Counted from the first letter of the stretch, positions 18,217 through 26,669 are shown. The stretch: 64,000 bases of DNA from an uncultured Paenibacillaceae bacterium (GCA_946478845.1 CAMLDI010000014.1:1-64000); one strand, 5' to 3'. The notes: generated from the letters alone by a model not told the origin. Numbers and translations are program-made.

Positions 18217-19020
18217 TTACTTCAAACCAGTCCACCAAACTGCACCATTATATAAAGTACCATTTAAATTGTTTCCGCTTAAGTCGTGTGCTACATTACC
18301 AGCTCCTTCGTATAATGGCCAATATCCTACCAAATTTGAACGGTTTGGAGTAATGAAGTTTGGTTTTTTCATCATATGTGCGATGGTTTTGTCTGATAGC
18401 GCTATATTCCATATCTTCACGTCGTGCAAATCACCACCAAAACTACGATCTAACAAGTAGTCCTTAAACTCACGTCCAATAAGGAGCGAAGTATTCCCTT
18501 GAAGAACACTTACATTAGTACCCAGATCATCGCTTGCCACTTGGGTTCCGTTTACATATACGGTCATATGTCTTCCGTCAAAAGTAGCAGCGAGATTTAT
18601 CCATGTATTAGCAGGAATTGCTGTCGGAGCCTCAACGAGATGATTAACAAAACCATTATTAGAATTTCCCAAAATAGCAAGGCTAGGCTTCCCGTCAAAC
18701 ATCACAAATGAAAATCCAGTTCCAGTCGAACTTGGCTTACTAATAAATGTTCTGTACCCTTGTCTCCCATCCCACTTCACCCATACATTAATCGTAAAGC
18801 TATTGGCTAAATGAAGGGATGGAGAATCTGGAACTTCAACATACGAACCAGTTCCGTCAGTATTGCCGTTAAAATGCAAATAGTAGCAATTTTTAAAGGG
18901 CGGAGTCAGGGCTTTTTTTCCGATGAAAGCATGAATATTGACTGTGGTTGATGCTGATGCAACCCCCGTACTTGCTAAAAGCAGCAGGAAAATTAGTGAT
19001 GCGACTACTTGTTTTTTCAT
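18217..19020 (-). CDS. Secreted LamG/concanavalin-fold protein
   Basis: About 267 residues from the ATG at 19020 (AAGGGGAT upstream); a longer frame to 19056 lacks a ribosome site. The signal peptide is about 1-23, ending ASA. The body is a laminin-G-like domain (Laminin_G_3 type): FTINVWVKWDG, a middle NTWINLAATFDG.HMTVYVNGTQV, and the late GGDLHDVKIWNIALS and VGYWPLYEGAG..AHDLSGN motifs. Such domains bind sugars or glycans; no catalytic module is attached. It stands alone on the minus strand with its own terminator. It is probably an extracellular binding protein of unknown ligand. Confidence 0.85.
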   Translation of the reverse strand: MKKQVVASLIFLLLLASTGVASASTTVNIHAFIGKKALTPPFKNCYYLHFNGNTDGTGSYVEVPDSPSLHLANSFTINVWVKWDGRQGYRTFISKPSSTGTGFSFVMFDGKPSLAILGNSNNGFVNHLVEAPTAIPANTWINLAATFDGRHMTVYVNGTQVASDDLGTNVSVLQGNTSLLIGREFKDYLLDRSFGGDLHDVKIWNIALSDKTIAHMMKKPNFITPNRSNLVGYWPLYEGAGNVAHDLSGNNLNGTLYNGAVWWTGLK

Positions 19021-19297
19021 CAAAATCCCCTTTCGAACCAATTTTTTGACTAACAAGATTAAATTGAAAAATAATTCTGTCGATTCCTATATTACCAAAA
19101 TATGGGCAAGCATTCAATATATTTTAGTTTTAAGAATAAATTTTGATTTTGTTAATTCTATTTAACCAACTACAATATATTGTAGTGTTTAGCGGATGTG
19201 TTCTGTAATTCTACCTTTTTGGGGAACATAATTTTTTTTCATTATGATCATGATAGATTGAGTGATACGGGGGAAAGACGATCTAGTTCAAAAGACT

Positions 19298-20305
19298 TCA
19301 TAATGGTGTTGGCGATGAGACTTGTTGGTCAAAATTTATTTGTAAAAGTTGTCCAGCATGAACCAAACCAGCACCAAAACCGTACATAAGAACTCGATCT
19401 CCATTTTTAACTTTTCCCTCACGGATTCCAAGATCAAGAGCTAAAGGAATTGTAGCAGCAGAGGTATTTCCAAAGTTGACTAAACTATAAAGGGTTTTTT
19501 CCATTGGGTACTCTAATTTTTCACAAATGGGCTCTATCAACCTTAGGTTAGCACTATGAGGTATAAACCAATCAACTTGATCTAAACTCATTTGAGTTTT
19601 TTCTAAAATCTGTCTTATACTATCGGGAACATTCCTTACAACCCATCTATAAACTTCTCTACCATTTTGTACAAGATATTGAGTATCGATTAACTCAATC
19701 CCATTGACCTTTTTTGATAGTCCAGAACGATATACATGTTGTGCTCCTCTTCCATCACTTCCCAGATGAAATCCAATGAAACTTTTTGATTTTTCATCCC
19801 TTTCAACTAATACAGCTCCGGCACCATCACCAAATAAAATACATGTACTTCTATCAGTATAATCTGTAATTTTTGAGATTGTATCTGCTCCAATAACTAG
19901 GACCTTTTTGTGGAGACCAGAAGAAATTAAACTGTGTGCTGTATGCAATGCATAAACAAATCCTGCACATGCTGCACTTAAATCTATTGCGCCTGTTTGG
20001 GATATTTTCAATCGGTTCTGTATGATACTTGAGACAGATGGAAATGGAAAATCTGGTGTGCTTGTTGCCACAATAATCATATCTACATCTTCGACTGTTT
20101 TATTATATCTTTGCATTAAATCTTTTATAGCAGAGACACACAAGTCACTGGTAAATTCATTGGGTCGGGTTATTCGGCGTTCGTGAATTCCGGTTCTTTG
20201 AATAATCCACTCATTGTTTGTATCAACCATTTGCTCAAGGTCAAAATTTGTTAATTTTTTTTCGGGTACAAATGTCCCTATAGCTGTTACTCTAGCTCCT
20301 ATCAT
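19298..20305 (-). CDS. fabH: Beta-ketoacyl-ACP synthase III, second copy (FabHB-like)
   Basis: 335 residues with the full FabH triad C113 (SAACAGF), H250 (IPHSAN) and N280 (FGNTSAATIP). It differs clearly from the copy at 1470-2450, including PHSAN in place of PHQAN. Many Bacilli carry two such enzymes with different preference for branched or straight primers; I believe the PHSAN form is FabHB-like (inference). A FapR box lies about 30 bases upstream of the start, so it joins the same malonyl-CoA-responsive regulon. The C-terminus carries an extra polar tail of about 12 residues. Confidence 0.92.
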   Translation of the reverse strand: MIGARVTAIGTFVPEKKLTNFDLEQMVDTNNEWIIQRTGIHERRITRPNEFTSDLCVSAIKDLMQRYNKTVEDVDMIIVATSTPDFPFPSVSSIIQNRLKISQTGAIDLSAACAGFVYALHTAHSLISSGLHKKVLVIGADTISKITDYTDRSTCILFGDGAGAVLVERDEKSKSFIGFHLGSDGRGAQHVYRSGLSKKVNGIELIDTQYLVQNGREVYRWVVRNVPDSIRQILEKTQMSLDQVDWFIPHSANLRLIEPICEKLEYPMEKTLYSLVNFGNTSAATIPLALDLGIREGKVKNGDRVLMYGFGAGLVHAGQLLQINFDQQVSSPTPL

Positions 20306-20335
20306 TCACTCCACCTCAATTTATTATAAGTTGGT

Positions 20336-20354
20336 ATTATTACCTGGTACTAAT
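20336..20354 (-). promoter_or_regulatory. FapR operator upstream of the second fabH
   Basis: ATTATTACCTGGTACTAAT differs at only two positions from the operator at 2593-2611. It lies 31 bases before the fabH start. Confidence 0.85.
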
Positions 20355-20466
20355 TATAAGCATAATTCTCCTTTTTTCAAGAAAAAGAAGGCTTTTATAA
20401 ATTAAGCCTTCAATCTTATAAAAAATATTGAAACATGTTGAAATTTGTTTTATATTTAAAAATGAT

Positions 20467-20485
20467 ATTGATAATCATTATCAAT
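20467..20485 (+). promoter_or_regulatory. Perfect Fur box
   Basis: ATTGATAATCATTATCAAT is an exact 19-bp palindrome and contains the 7-1-7 core TGATAATnATTATCA of Bacillus Fur. It precedes the membrane protein pair 20535-21438, which should be induced under low iron. Confidence 0.92.
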
Positions 20486-20506
20486 AAAATAAGGAGGGAA
20501 ACAATC

Positions 20507-20545
20507 GTGAAGTTATGGAAAGGGAGTGTGGATTATGGCAATTAA
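20507..20545 (+). CDS. Possible 12-residue leader peptide
   Basis: AAGGAGG (20491-20497) is ideally placed for a GTG at 20507, which reads 12 codons and stops at 20543-20545, overlapping the start of the next gene (20535). It may couple translation of the membrane protein or be a decayed N-terminus. No function is claimed. Confidence 0.3.
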   Translation: MKLWKGSVDYGN

Positions 20546-21053
20546 TGAGCGTGAATTTTGGATGATGATTCATTTGATCCTTGGGGCTATTTATTTACAT
20601 GCATTTGCGGGCGGTATTACGGGATTAATAGCTAATGGAAAAGGGAAATTGGGATACTTCCTAAGTGGTACTTGGATTATGGCTATTGTATCTTGGTTAA
20701 CTGTCATTATTGGTACATATATTGTCTATCCCTGGTATCGAGTAAAGCCGCCAGCAGACGTGACAGATTTGAACGGGTATACACGCTCATATTTTTTGGC
20801 TGATCCTAATATGATGTGGTGGCATAAGTTTGGAATGGAATGGAAAGAACATATTGGTTGGATATCACCGATTCTAGCGACTGCTGTAGCTTTTATCGTA
20901 ATCAGGTATGGTTCTAGATTGGCAAAGGATGAAAAAATACGTAAAGCTGCTACGACGCTGTTTACTATTGCCTTTGTGGCAGCCGGAATTGCCGGATTGT
21001 TAGGTGCCTTAATTAACAAGGTTGCTCCGAATACATTTCTGGATCTTATGTGA
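20535..21053 (+). CDS. Fur-controlled membrane protein, four helices, unknown family
   Basis: 172 residues from the ATG at 20535 (GGGAG nine bases before). Four membrane segments, roughly 9-30, 40-60, 105-125 and 140-160. His residues sit inside or next to the helices (H13 and H22 in the first; H near WWHKFGMEW and EHIGW), a pattern that could bind heme. That is speculation; I do not recognise the family. The perfect Fur box upstream points to iron limitation. It forms a two-gene operon with 21079-21438. Confidence 0.8.
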   Translation: MAINEREFWMMIHLILGAIYLHAFAGGITGLIANGKGKLGYFLSGTWIMAIVSWLTVIIGTYIVYPWYRVKPPADVTDLNGYTRSYFLADPNMMWWHKFGMEWKEHIGWISPILATAVAFIVIRYGSRLAKDEKIRKAATTLFTIAFVAAGIAGLLGALINKVAPNTFLDLM

Positions 21054-21078
21054 TGTTAATAGAGGAGGGGAAAGTAGA

Positions 21079-21438
21079 ATGGAAAAACAAGAGAATTTAT
21101 CTAACCAAGAATTATTACAGGAAAAAGTGCCAAATGGACCGTTATCTGCAGCCATCTTGGCATCAGGGATCGGTAGTATGGCATACGGCTTCTTTGTAAC
21201 TTTGACGGAAGGTAGCACAGCTATCAAGCATTTACTCACTTTTTCTCATGCGGTTGGACCTTTAAGTGGGAAGACGATGCTCGGTGTTATGGTTTGGTTT
21301 ATTGCTTGGATTATATTACATATAACCTGGAAAAATAGAGAAGTCAACTTCGGTAAAGTTTTTAAAGTTACTATGATTCTCATTACCTTAGGATTCGTAG
21401 GTACCTTTCCACCATTTTATGAGATGTTTACTCATTAA
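21079..21438 (+). CDS. Small membrane protein, partner of the preceding gene
   Basis: 119 residues from the ATG at 21079, preceded by GAGGAGGGG; a longer frame exists but lacks a site. About 25 polar residues are followed by three hydrophobic segments with conserved-looking Gly, Pro and His (SHAVGPLSGKTMLGV, WIILHITW, GTFPPFYEMF). The gap to the first gene is 25 bases, so both are under the same Fur box. No family recognised; the two probably form a membrane complex. Confidence 0.75.
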   Translation: MEKQENLSNQELLQEKVPNGPLSAAILASGIGSMAYGFFVTLTEGSTAIKHLLTFSHAVGPLSGKTMLGVMVWFIAWIILHITWKNREVNFGKVFKVTMILITLGFVGTFPPFYEMFTH

Positions 21439-21516
21439 TTTTGTTGGTAGAAACAACAAAAGAAAGTGAAGCAGAATTTTTGGGAATTGACTATGAGGGT
21501 ATGTTTCCTATGGATA

Positions 21517-21548
21517 AACAAAAAGGCACCTTTGTCAAAGGTGCCTTT
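21517..21548 (-). terminator. Terminator of the Cys-rich peptide gene
   Basis: AAAGGCACCTTT (21522-21533) and AAAGGTGCCTTT (21537-21548) form a perfect 12-bp stem with a 3-base loop. On the minus strand TTTTTGTTT follows. Confidence 0.85.
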
Positions 21549-21560
21549 CATCCTTCATAT

Positions 21561-21758
21561 TTACTTGTCACAACTGTCTGTCATTGGGCAAGAGGGAGAT
21601 GTGGCGCATTCAGAAACACCATGATTCATATCTTTTGCACACATAGAAACACATTGTCCCTTGTTCATTTTTGCACAATTAGCAACGTCTGCACCAGCAG
21701 CGAAAGCTGAACTTCCGATAGCCATCGTTAAGGTGAATAAAGCAAGAATTTTTTTCAT
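21561..21758 (-). CDS. Small secreted Cys-rich peptide
   Basis: 65 residues with a clear signal peptide (MKKILALFTLTMAIGSSAFA, about 1-20). The mature part of about 45 residues has six Cys (NCAKMNKGQCVSMC, ECATSPSCPMTDSC) plus several Met and one His. GGGAGGAG precedes the ATG by six bases and a strong terminator follows, so it is a genuine gene. The Cys/Met/His content suggests metal binding or disulfides. The neighbours are a Fur-controlled pair and a methyltransferase. Family not recognised. Confidence 0.8.
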   Translation of the reverse strand: MKKILALFTLTMAIGSSAFAAGADVANCAKMNKGQCVSMCAKDMNHGVSECATSPSCPMTDSCDK

Positions 21759-21821
21759 AAGAACTCCTCCCTATCTAATTAGCTTTACTAGGGAATCATA
21801 CAATATAAATGTATAGAAAGT

Positions 21822-22538
21822 ATGAAGGATCGTGATGCGGTTATGGCTTTATTTGATCATTCTGCAGAGACCTACGATGAATGGTGCAGTACTCCTCTGG
21901 GCTCCTTTGTTGATGAATTAGAAAATGAGATAATGAAGGAAGTTGCACAACCTAAAAAAAATGAGAAAGCTCTTGATTTAGGCTGTGGAACAGGGATTTA
22001 TTCCCTCTGGCTATCAGAACAGGATGTAATTGTTACCGGAATAGATATTTCTTCTGAGATGTTAAAAAAGGCAAAATCCAAAGCAGAGGATAAAAATCAA
22101 AATATCGAATTTATTAAAGGTGATATTCATTCACTCCCTTTTCCTGATCAAACATTCGACCTAATCCTTTCAAATATAGTTCTCGAATTTGTTGATTCCC
22201 CCGAAAAGGTTATTTCAGAAGGACTAAGGGTTTTAAAGCAAGGGGGACGCTTAGTTATAGGGATAATTGGTAGACATAGCGAATGGGCCAAATTGTATGA
22301 AAAGCGTGGGAAAGACAAAAAAGAAAGTGTGTTTTTTAATGCTCATTTTTTTGACGTACAAGAAGTAAATAACCTAAGTCCAATTAAGCCAGCTGATGTT
22401 CATTTTGGTTTATATTTTACTCCAAGGGAATTTGTAAATAAGGAACAAGTAAGGATTCTTGAAAAGGAACGTTCTAAACAGCAAAAAGAAGAAAATGCGG
22501 GTTTTGTAGTTTGTAAATGGATTAAAAAAAATATTTAA
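21822..22538 (+). CDS. Class I SAM-dependent methyltransferase
   Basis: 238 residues with the SAM-binding fold: motif I LDLGCGTGIYSLWL (about 49-62), motif II VTGIDISSEML, GDIHSLPFPDQTFD and the post-motif LSNIVLEFV. It belongs to the UbiE/Methyltransf_11 group; the substrate cannot be read. The start is uncertain: the ATG at 21822 has a weak site, and the ATG at 21843 has AAGGA 13 bases upstream. It stands alone. Confidence 0.85.
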   Translation: MKDRDAVMALFDHSAETYDEWCSTPLGSFVDELENEIMKEVAQPKKNEKALDLGCGTGIYSLWLSEQDVIVTGIDISSEMLKKAKSKAEDKNQNIEFIKGDIHSLPFPDQTFDLILSNIVLEFVDSPEKVISEGLRVLKQGGRLVIGIIGRHSEWAKLYEKRGKDKKESVFFNAHFFDVQEVNNLSPIKPADVHFGLYFTPREFVNKEQVRILEKERSKQQKEENAGFVVCKWIKKNI

Positions 22539-22621
22539 CATTTATTCACTTTTACCTTAAATATAACTCAAACAATCAATTATTTACAAATGGCCGATTT
22601 TATGCTAGTGTAAAATCCATA

Positions 22622-22933
22622 AAAATGCGATGAAGAGAAAAATACAAGGGTTCTTATGTTCAGAGAGCGAAGGAAATGCTGAGACCTTTGCCATAATCCT
22701 TATGTAGATGTCATCTCGGAGCATTTGAAAGAAAGTCGAATTAAGCTTTGATTCGATGAGTAGATTCAAACGGAATGGCACACGTTATCGTGCTGTAGGT
22801 AAGGGAAACCTTACCTCATGAGGCTAGAATCGTAAGGTTTTGGCAAATCAGGGTGGTACCACGGAAAAAATACCCCTTTCGTCCCTAAAGTACGACAGTT
22901 GTTTTCTGTCGTCTAGGATGAGAGGGGTTTGTT
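22622..22933 (+). ncRNA. T-box leader, copy 1 (probable tRNA-Val sensor)
   Basis: A complete T-box riboswitch: Stem I with AAATGC/GCATTT base and GATGA...CTCGGA kink, the specifier loop on the 3-prime side, the antiterminator T-box AGGGTGGTACCACGG at 22850-22864 and the terminator ACCCCTTTCGTCC...GATGAGAGGGGT followed by TTTGTTATTTTT. By alignment with known specifier loops the codon is GUC (Val) followed by a purine (in TAGATGTCATCTC). It is the upstream one of two tandem copies. Confidence 0.92.
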
Positions 22934-22945
22934 ATTTTTAAATAT

Positions 22946-23262
22946 AAAATGCGATGAAGAGAAAAATACAAAGGCTCTTATGTTCAGAGAGCGAAGGAAA
23001 TGCTGAGACCTTTGCCATAATCCTTATGTAGATGTCATCTCGGAGCATTTGAAAGAAAGTCGAATTAAGCTTTGATTCGATGAGTAGATTCAAACGGAAT
23101 GGCACACGTTATCGTGCTGTAGGTAAGGGAAACCTTACCTCATGAGGCTAGAATCGTAAGGTTTTGGCAAATCAGGGTGGTACCACGGAAAAAATACCCC
23201 TTTCGTCCCTAAAGTACGACAGTTGTTTTCTGTTGTCTAGGATGAGAGGGGTTAATTTTTTA
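22946..23262 (+). ncRNA. T-box leader, copy 2 (tandem duplicate)
   Basis: A second complete T-box exactly 324 bases downstream of the first, with the T-box motif at 23174-23188 and its own terminator running into TTAATTTTTTATAG. Over about 308 bases I find only three differences: two near the lower part of Stem I and one C-to-T in the terminator region. The specifier GUC is unchanged. It sits directly before the acetolactate synthase start. Confidence 0.92.
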
Positions 23263-23278
23263 TAGGGGGCAGAAAAAA

Positions 23279-25003
23279 ATGGAAAGAGTACCTATATCCA
23301 TGAACGATTCTCATCATTCTCAGGATTTAATAACGGGGGCAGAGATTCTGATTAGGGGTTTGTTAATAGAAGGAGTTGAATATGTATTTGGGTTCCCAGG
23401 AGGAAATGCTCTATACATCTATGATGCGATGGTTAGCAATCCAGACTTAAAACACATTTTAACTCGGCACGAGCAAGGGGCTATCCATGGTGCGGACGGT
23501 TATGCCCGTTCAACGGGAAAAGTAGGCGTATGTATCGCAACTTCTGGTCCAGGAGCGACAAACTTAGTTACCGGAATAGCTACAGCTTATATGGATTCTG
23601 TACCTCTTGTTATCATTACTGCTAATGTTCCGACAACAGTAATTGGTACGGATGCATTTCAAGAAGCTGACATCATTAGTATCACCATGCCAATAACTAA
23701 ACATAGTTATTCCGTACGGGACGTACACGACCTTCCACGCATTATCCATGAAGCATTTTATATTGCAAATACTGGCAGGAAAGGCCCTGTACTAATTGAC
23801 ATTCCAAAAGACATAACAAATGAAAAGATGCTTTTTCAACCATCGAGCTATATAGATTTACGTGGATATATTGCTGTTCCAACTCCCAATCAAGAGGACA
23901 TAGATCAGATCATTCAGGCAATTGAAGAAGCCGAAAAACCAATTATTATAGCTGGAGGTGGAGTGGTATATTCAAATGCAGCAAATGAGCTACTAGAGTT
24001 TGTAAATAAAACAAAAATTCCTGTAACAACTACATTACTCGGTTTGGGTGGTTTCACTAGTGACCATAACCTGTGGTTAGGGATGCCTGGCATGCATGGT
24101 ACGTATACAGCGAATATGGCAATTCAAAATGCAGATCTAATTATTTCTATAGGTTCAAGGTTTGATGAACGGGTCATTATGAACCAGGATGGTTTCGCTC
24201 CATGTGCCAGACGGATTGTTCATATTGATATTGATCCAGCTGAAATTGATAAGAACATCAAAACGGATATATCTTGTGTGGGGGATATAAAAGCTGTACT
24301 TGAATATGCAAATATGAAAGCGAAGCCTTCCAAATCAAGCAATTGGATCAATCAAATTCAGCAAAACAAATCCATGTATCCTTTGCGTTACAAAGATTCC
24401 GATATGGAACTAAAACCACAATTTGTTATTGAAATGATTAGCGAGACAACGTCTGGGGATGCGATTATCACCACTGATGTAGGCCAACATCAAATGTGGG
24501 TTGCCCAATTTTACAAATTTAAACACCCTCGATCACTTATAACTTCTGGAGGTCTTGGCACAATGGGATTTGGGCTCCCATCTGCAATAGGTGCCCAGAT
24601 AGGAAATCCAAATCGTCTTGTGGTGACTATAAACGGTGATGGTGGTATGCAGATGTGTATACAGGAGATGGCTGTTTGCGCCATTAAGAATCTTCCTATC
24701 AAAATTGTCGTTATTAACAATCAGGTGTTGGGTATGGTCAAACAATGGCAGGAAATCATTTATGAAAATCGTTACAGCCACATCGATCTTGCAGGAAGCC
24801 CTGATTTCGTAAAACTTGCCGAAGCTTTCGGGATTAAAGGGTTAAGAGCAACTACAAAAGAAGAGGCTTTTGATATTTGGCAAGAGGCTCTCCAGACACC
24901 TGGACCCGTTCTTGTTGAGTTTGTGGTTCCGAAAGAAGAAAATGTATATCCTACAGTTCTTAGCGGAACATCATTAGATCAGATGATAATGGGGGATTTC
25001 TAA
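23279..25003 (+). CDS. ilvB: Acetolactate synthase, large subunit
   Basis: Thiamine-diphosphate enzyme that condenses two pyruvates (or pyruvate and 2-oxobutyrate) in Val/Leu/Ile synthesis. The 574 residues show catalytic E65 in RHEQGAIHGADGYAR, the GFPGG entry motif, and the ThDP/Mg site GDGGMQ...NNQVLGMVKQWQ. The length fits the anabolic enzyme, and the small subunit gene follows with a one-base overlap. The unit lacks ilvC, leuABCD and ilvD, so it is a stand-alone synthase under tandem T-boxes. Confidence 0.95.
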   Translation: MERVPISMNDSHHSQDLITGAEILIRGLLIEGVEYVFGFPGGNALYIYDAMVSNPDLKHILTRHEQGAIHGADGYARSTGKVGVCIATSGPGATNLVTGIATAYMDSVPLVIITANVPTTVIGTDAFQEADIISITMPITKHSYSVRDVHDLPRIIHEAFYIANTGRKGPVLIDIPKDITNEKMLFQPSSYIDLRGYIAVPTPNQEDIDQIIQAIEEAEKPIIIAGGGVVYSNAANELLEFVNKTKIPVTTTLLGLGGFTSDHNLWLGMPGMHGTYTANMAIQNADLIISIGSRFDERVIMNQDGFAPCARRIVHIDIDPAEIDKNIKTDISCVGDIKAVLEYANMKAKPSKSSNWINQIQQNKSMYPLRYKDSDMELKPQFVIEMISETTSGDAIITTDVGQHQMWVAQFYKFKHPRSLITSGGLGTMGFGLPSAIGAQIGNPNRLVVTINGDGGMQMCIQEMAVCAIKNLPIKIVVINNQVLGMVKQWQEIIYENRYSHIDLAGSPDFVKLAEAFGIKGLRATTKEEAFDIWQEALQTPGPVLVEFVVPKEENVYPTVLSGTSLDQMIMGDF

Positions 25004-25494
25004 TGATTAAAAAACATACCATTTCTTTACTTGTTAATGATCAACCAGGTGTTTTGCAACGTGTCTCTGCTTTGTTTGGACGCCGTGGTTTTAATATCCA
25101 TAGCATAACAGTTGGGGGCACTGAAGAAACTGGATTATCAAGGATGATTATTGTTACTACTGGAAATGAAAGAACCATTGAGCAGGTTGAAAAACAGCTC
25201 AACAAACTAATTGACGTGATTCAAGTACTCAATTTAAGTTCTTATCCCATGGTAACGAGAGAACTTGCTTTTATAAAAGTAAACGCTGAACCATCGAAAC
25301 GTCCAGAAATCTTGGGCGTAGCTGACACTTTTCGTGCTTCTGTAATTGATATAGGACCGAATAGCCTAATTATCCAAGTGGTTGGGGAACTTAACAAAAT
25401 CGCAGCAATGATTGATCTTTTGCAACCATATGGAATCTTAGAATTAACACGAACGGGTACAACTGCCATGATACGAGGAGATAAGCTTCAATAA
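25003..25494 (+). CDS. ilvN: Acetolactate synthase, small regulatory subunit
   Basis: 163 residues: an N-terminal ACT domain (LVNDQPGVLQRVSALFGRRGFNI) that binds valine and gives feedback inhibition, and a C-terminal ALS_ss_C domain. The ATG overlaps the stop of ilvB (TAATG). The same gene is called ilvH in many Bacilli. Confidence 0.94.
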   Translation: MIKKHTISLLVNDQPGVLQRVSALFGRRGFNIHSITVGGTEETGLSRMIIVTTGNERTIEQVEKQLNKLIDVIQVLNLSSYPMVTRELAFIKVNAEPSKRPEILGVADTFRASVIDIGPNSLIIQVVGELNKIAAMIDLLQPYGILELTRTGTTAMIRGDKLQ

Positions 25495-25519
25495 TTATAT
25501 ATTTTAGGAGGGTTTTTCA

Positions 25520-25849
25520 ATGACCACCATTGAAGATTTCCAAAAACTTGATATTCGCATTGGCACTATAATTAACGCCAAAGAGTTTCCTGAGGCTCGT
25601 AAGCCAGCGATTAAACTAGAAATTGATTTTGGATCTCTGGGTAAAAAGAATTCGAGTGCTCAAATTACAAAACGTTATTGTCCAGAAACACTTGTTGGCC
25701 GCCAGGTTGTAGCAGTTGTAAACTTCCCGCCTAGGCGTATTGCTGGTTTCAAATCAGAAGTTTTGGTCCTTGGAGGTATTCCCACAGAAGATGACGTAGT
25801 TTTACTTAAGCCGGATGTGCACATACCAAATGGCACCCCAATCGCTTAA
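25520..25849 (+). CDS. csaA: CsaA, tRNA-binding-domain chaperone
   Basis: 109 residues, all one EMAP/tRNA-binding OB-fold: [30 protein letters not shown] and [24 protein letters not shown]. CsaA of B. subtilis is a dimeric protein with export-chaperone activity that also binds tRNA-like RNA. AGGAGGG is upstream. It lies 25 bases after ilvN and may share the transcript; its terminator follows. Confidence 0.92.
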   Translation: MTTIEDFQKLDIRIGTIINAKEFPEARKPAIKLEIDFGSLGKKNSSAQITKRYCPETLVGRQVVAVVNFPPRRIAGFKSEVLVLGGIPTEDDVVLLKPDVHIPNGTPIA

Positions 25850-25878
25850 AAAATTTTTAATAAGAGATTGAACCAAAT

Positions 25879-25928
25879 AAACTACGTGTTGTGGAGAATA
25901 ACCCATTCTTCCATACACGTAGTTTTTT
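25879..25928 (+). terminator. Terminator of ilvBN-csaA
   Basis: AACTACGTGT (25880-region) pairs with ACACGTAGTT, followed by six T. The loop contains a second weak pairing. Confidence 0.8.
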
Positions 25929-25974
25929 CTTTAGAGAGGTTTACAATCCTACCATAGAACCAAGGTTTTTTTGG

Positions 25975-26022
25975 TTGACATGAATGTCAATTAATCTTAT
26001 TATTAAATTGACATTCATGCAA
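25975..26022 (+). promoter_or_regulatory. Probable TetR operator, duplicated palindrome
   Basis: TTGACATGAATGTCAA (25975-25990) has perfect 7-bp arms, and TTGACATTCATGCA (26008-26021) repeats it in reverse-complement form. The pair lies 21-68 bases before the TetR gene, as expected for autoregulation. Confidence 0.65.
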
Positions 26023-26042
26023 GTCAAGAAAAGGAGTGTTTT

Positions 26043-26669
26043 ATGTTGTCACCACGGTCTTCAGAACAGAATGAAAAAATTCGTATAGAAAAAATTGAGC
26101 AGATCTTAACTGCTGCTATGGAGGTATATTTAGAAAAGGGACTTAGAGGCACGGAAATGGGAGAGATTGCAAAGAAGGCAGGTATTGCAAGAGGATTAGT
26201 CTATTACTACTACAAGGACAAAATGGCTCTTTTTCGTGAGCTTTTTTCTCGCTATATAGTGTCAGCTCAAAAATTTATACAAACTAGTCTATCTTCAGAA
26301 GATGAAGTTCTTTCAAAACTAAAAAAGTACACTCAATTTTATATTGAAATGGCACAAAACAAACCAGAATTATTAAGGTTTTATCATAATATGGAAGGTG
26401 ATATAAAGTTTGTATTTGAAAATAATTCAGAAGATGTAATGAAAGATTATATTCATAACACACATGAACCACTTATTAAGACATTCAAGCAAGCAATTGA
26501 AGAAGGGAAGTTAAAGAAAATCAATCCTAAAATAATGGTTAATATTTATTGGGGTGCTTTAACAGGTACGCTTAATGTCTTTTCAAATGGAGAGGTTGGG
26601 AAGGAAGAATTTGAACTCGTTATGAATCAAGTTATTGAGCTAATATTTGAAGGGCTTCAAATGAACTAG
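26043..26669 (+). CDS. TetR family transcriptional regulator
   Basis: 208 residues. The N-terminal helix-turn-helix (about 24-65: ILTAAMEVYLEKGLRGTEMGEIAKKAGIARGLVYYYYKDK) is textbook TetR; the C-terminal ligand domain is all-alpha and unassigned. AAAAGGAG lies upstream. It probably represses itself and the hydrolase gene that follows after 46 bases, through the inverted repeats at 25975-26022. Confidence 0.9.
   Translation: MLSPRSSEQNEKIRIEKIEQILTAAMEVYLEKGLRGTEMGEIAKKAGIARGLVYYYYKDKMALFRELFSRYIVSAQKFIQTSLSSEDEVLSKLKKYTQFYIEMAQNKPELLRFYHNMEGDIKFVFENNSEDVMKDYIHNTHEPLIKTFKQAIEEGKLKKINPKIMVNIYWGALTGTLNVFSNGEVGKEEFELVMNQVIELIFEGLQMN

Noticed and set aside
18117..18460. Two short plus-strand frames near 18.2 kb
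   Set aside because: They lie antisense over the LamG gene and its terminator; no ribosome sites.
21441..21710. Open frame of 89 codons starting from TTG on the plus strand
   Set aside because: It runs antisense over the Cys-rich secreted gene and through the perfect terminator hairpin at 21522-21548, and has no ribosome site.
22622..23253. Tandem 324-base repeat as a mobile or CRISPR-like repeat
   Set aside because: Each unit is a full T-box leader with terminator; there are only two copies and no spacers.
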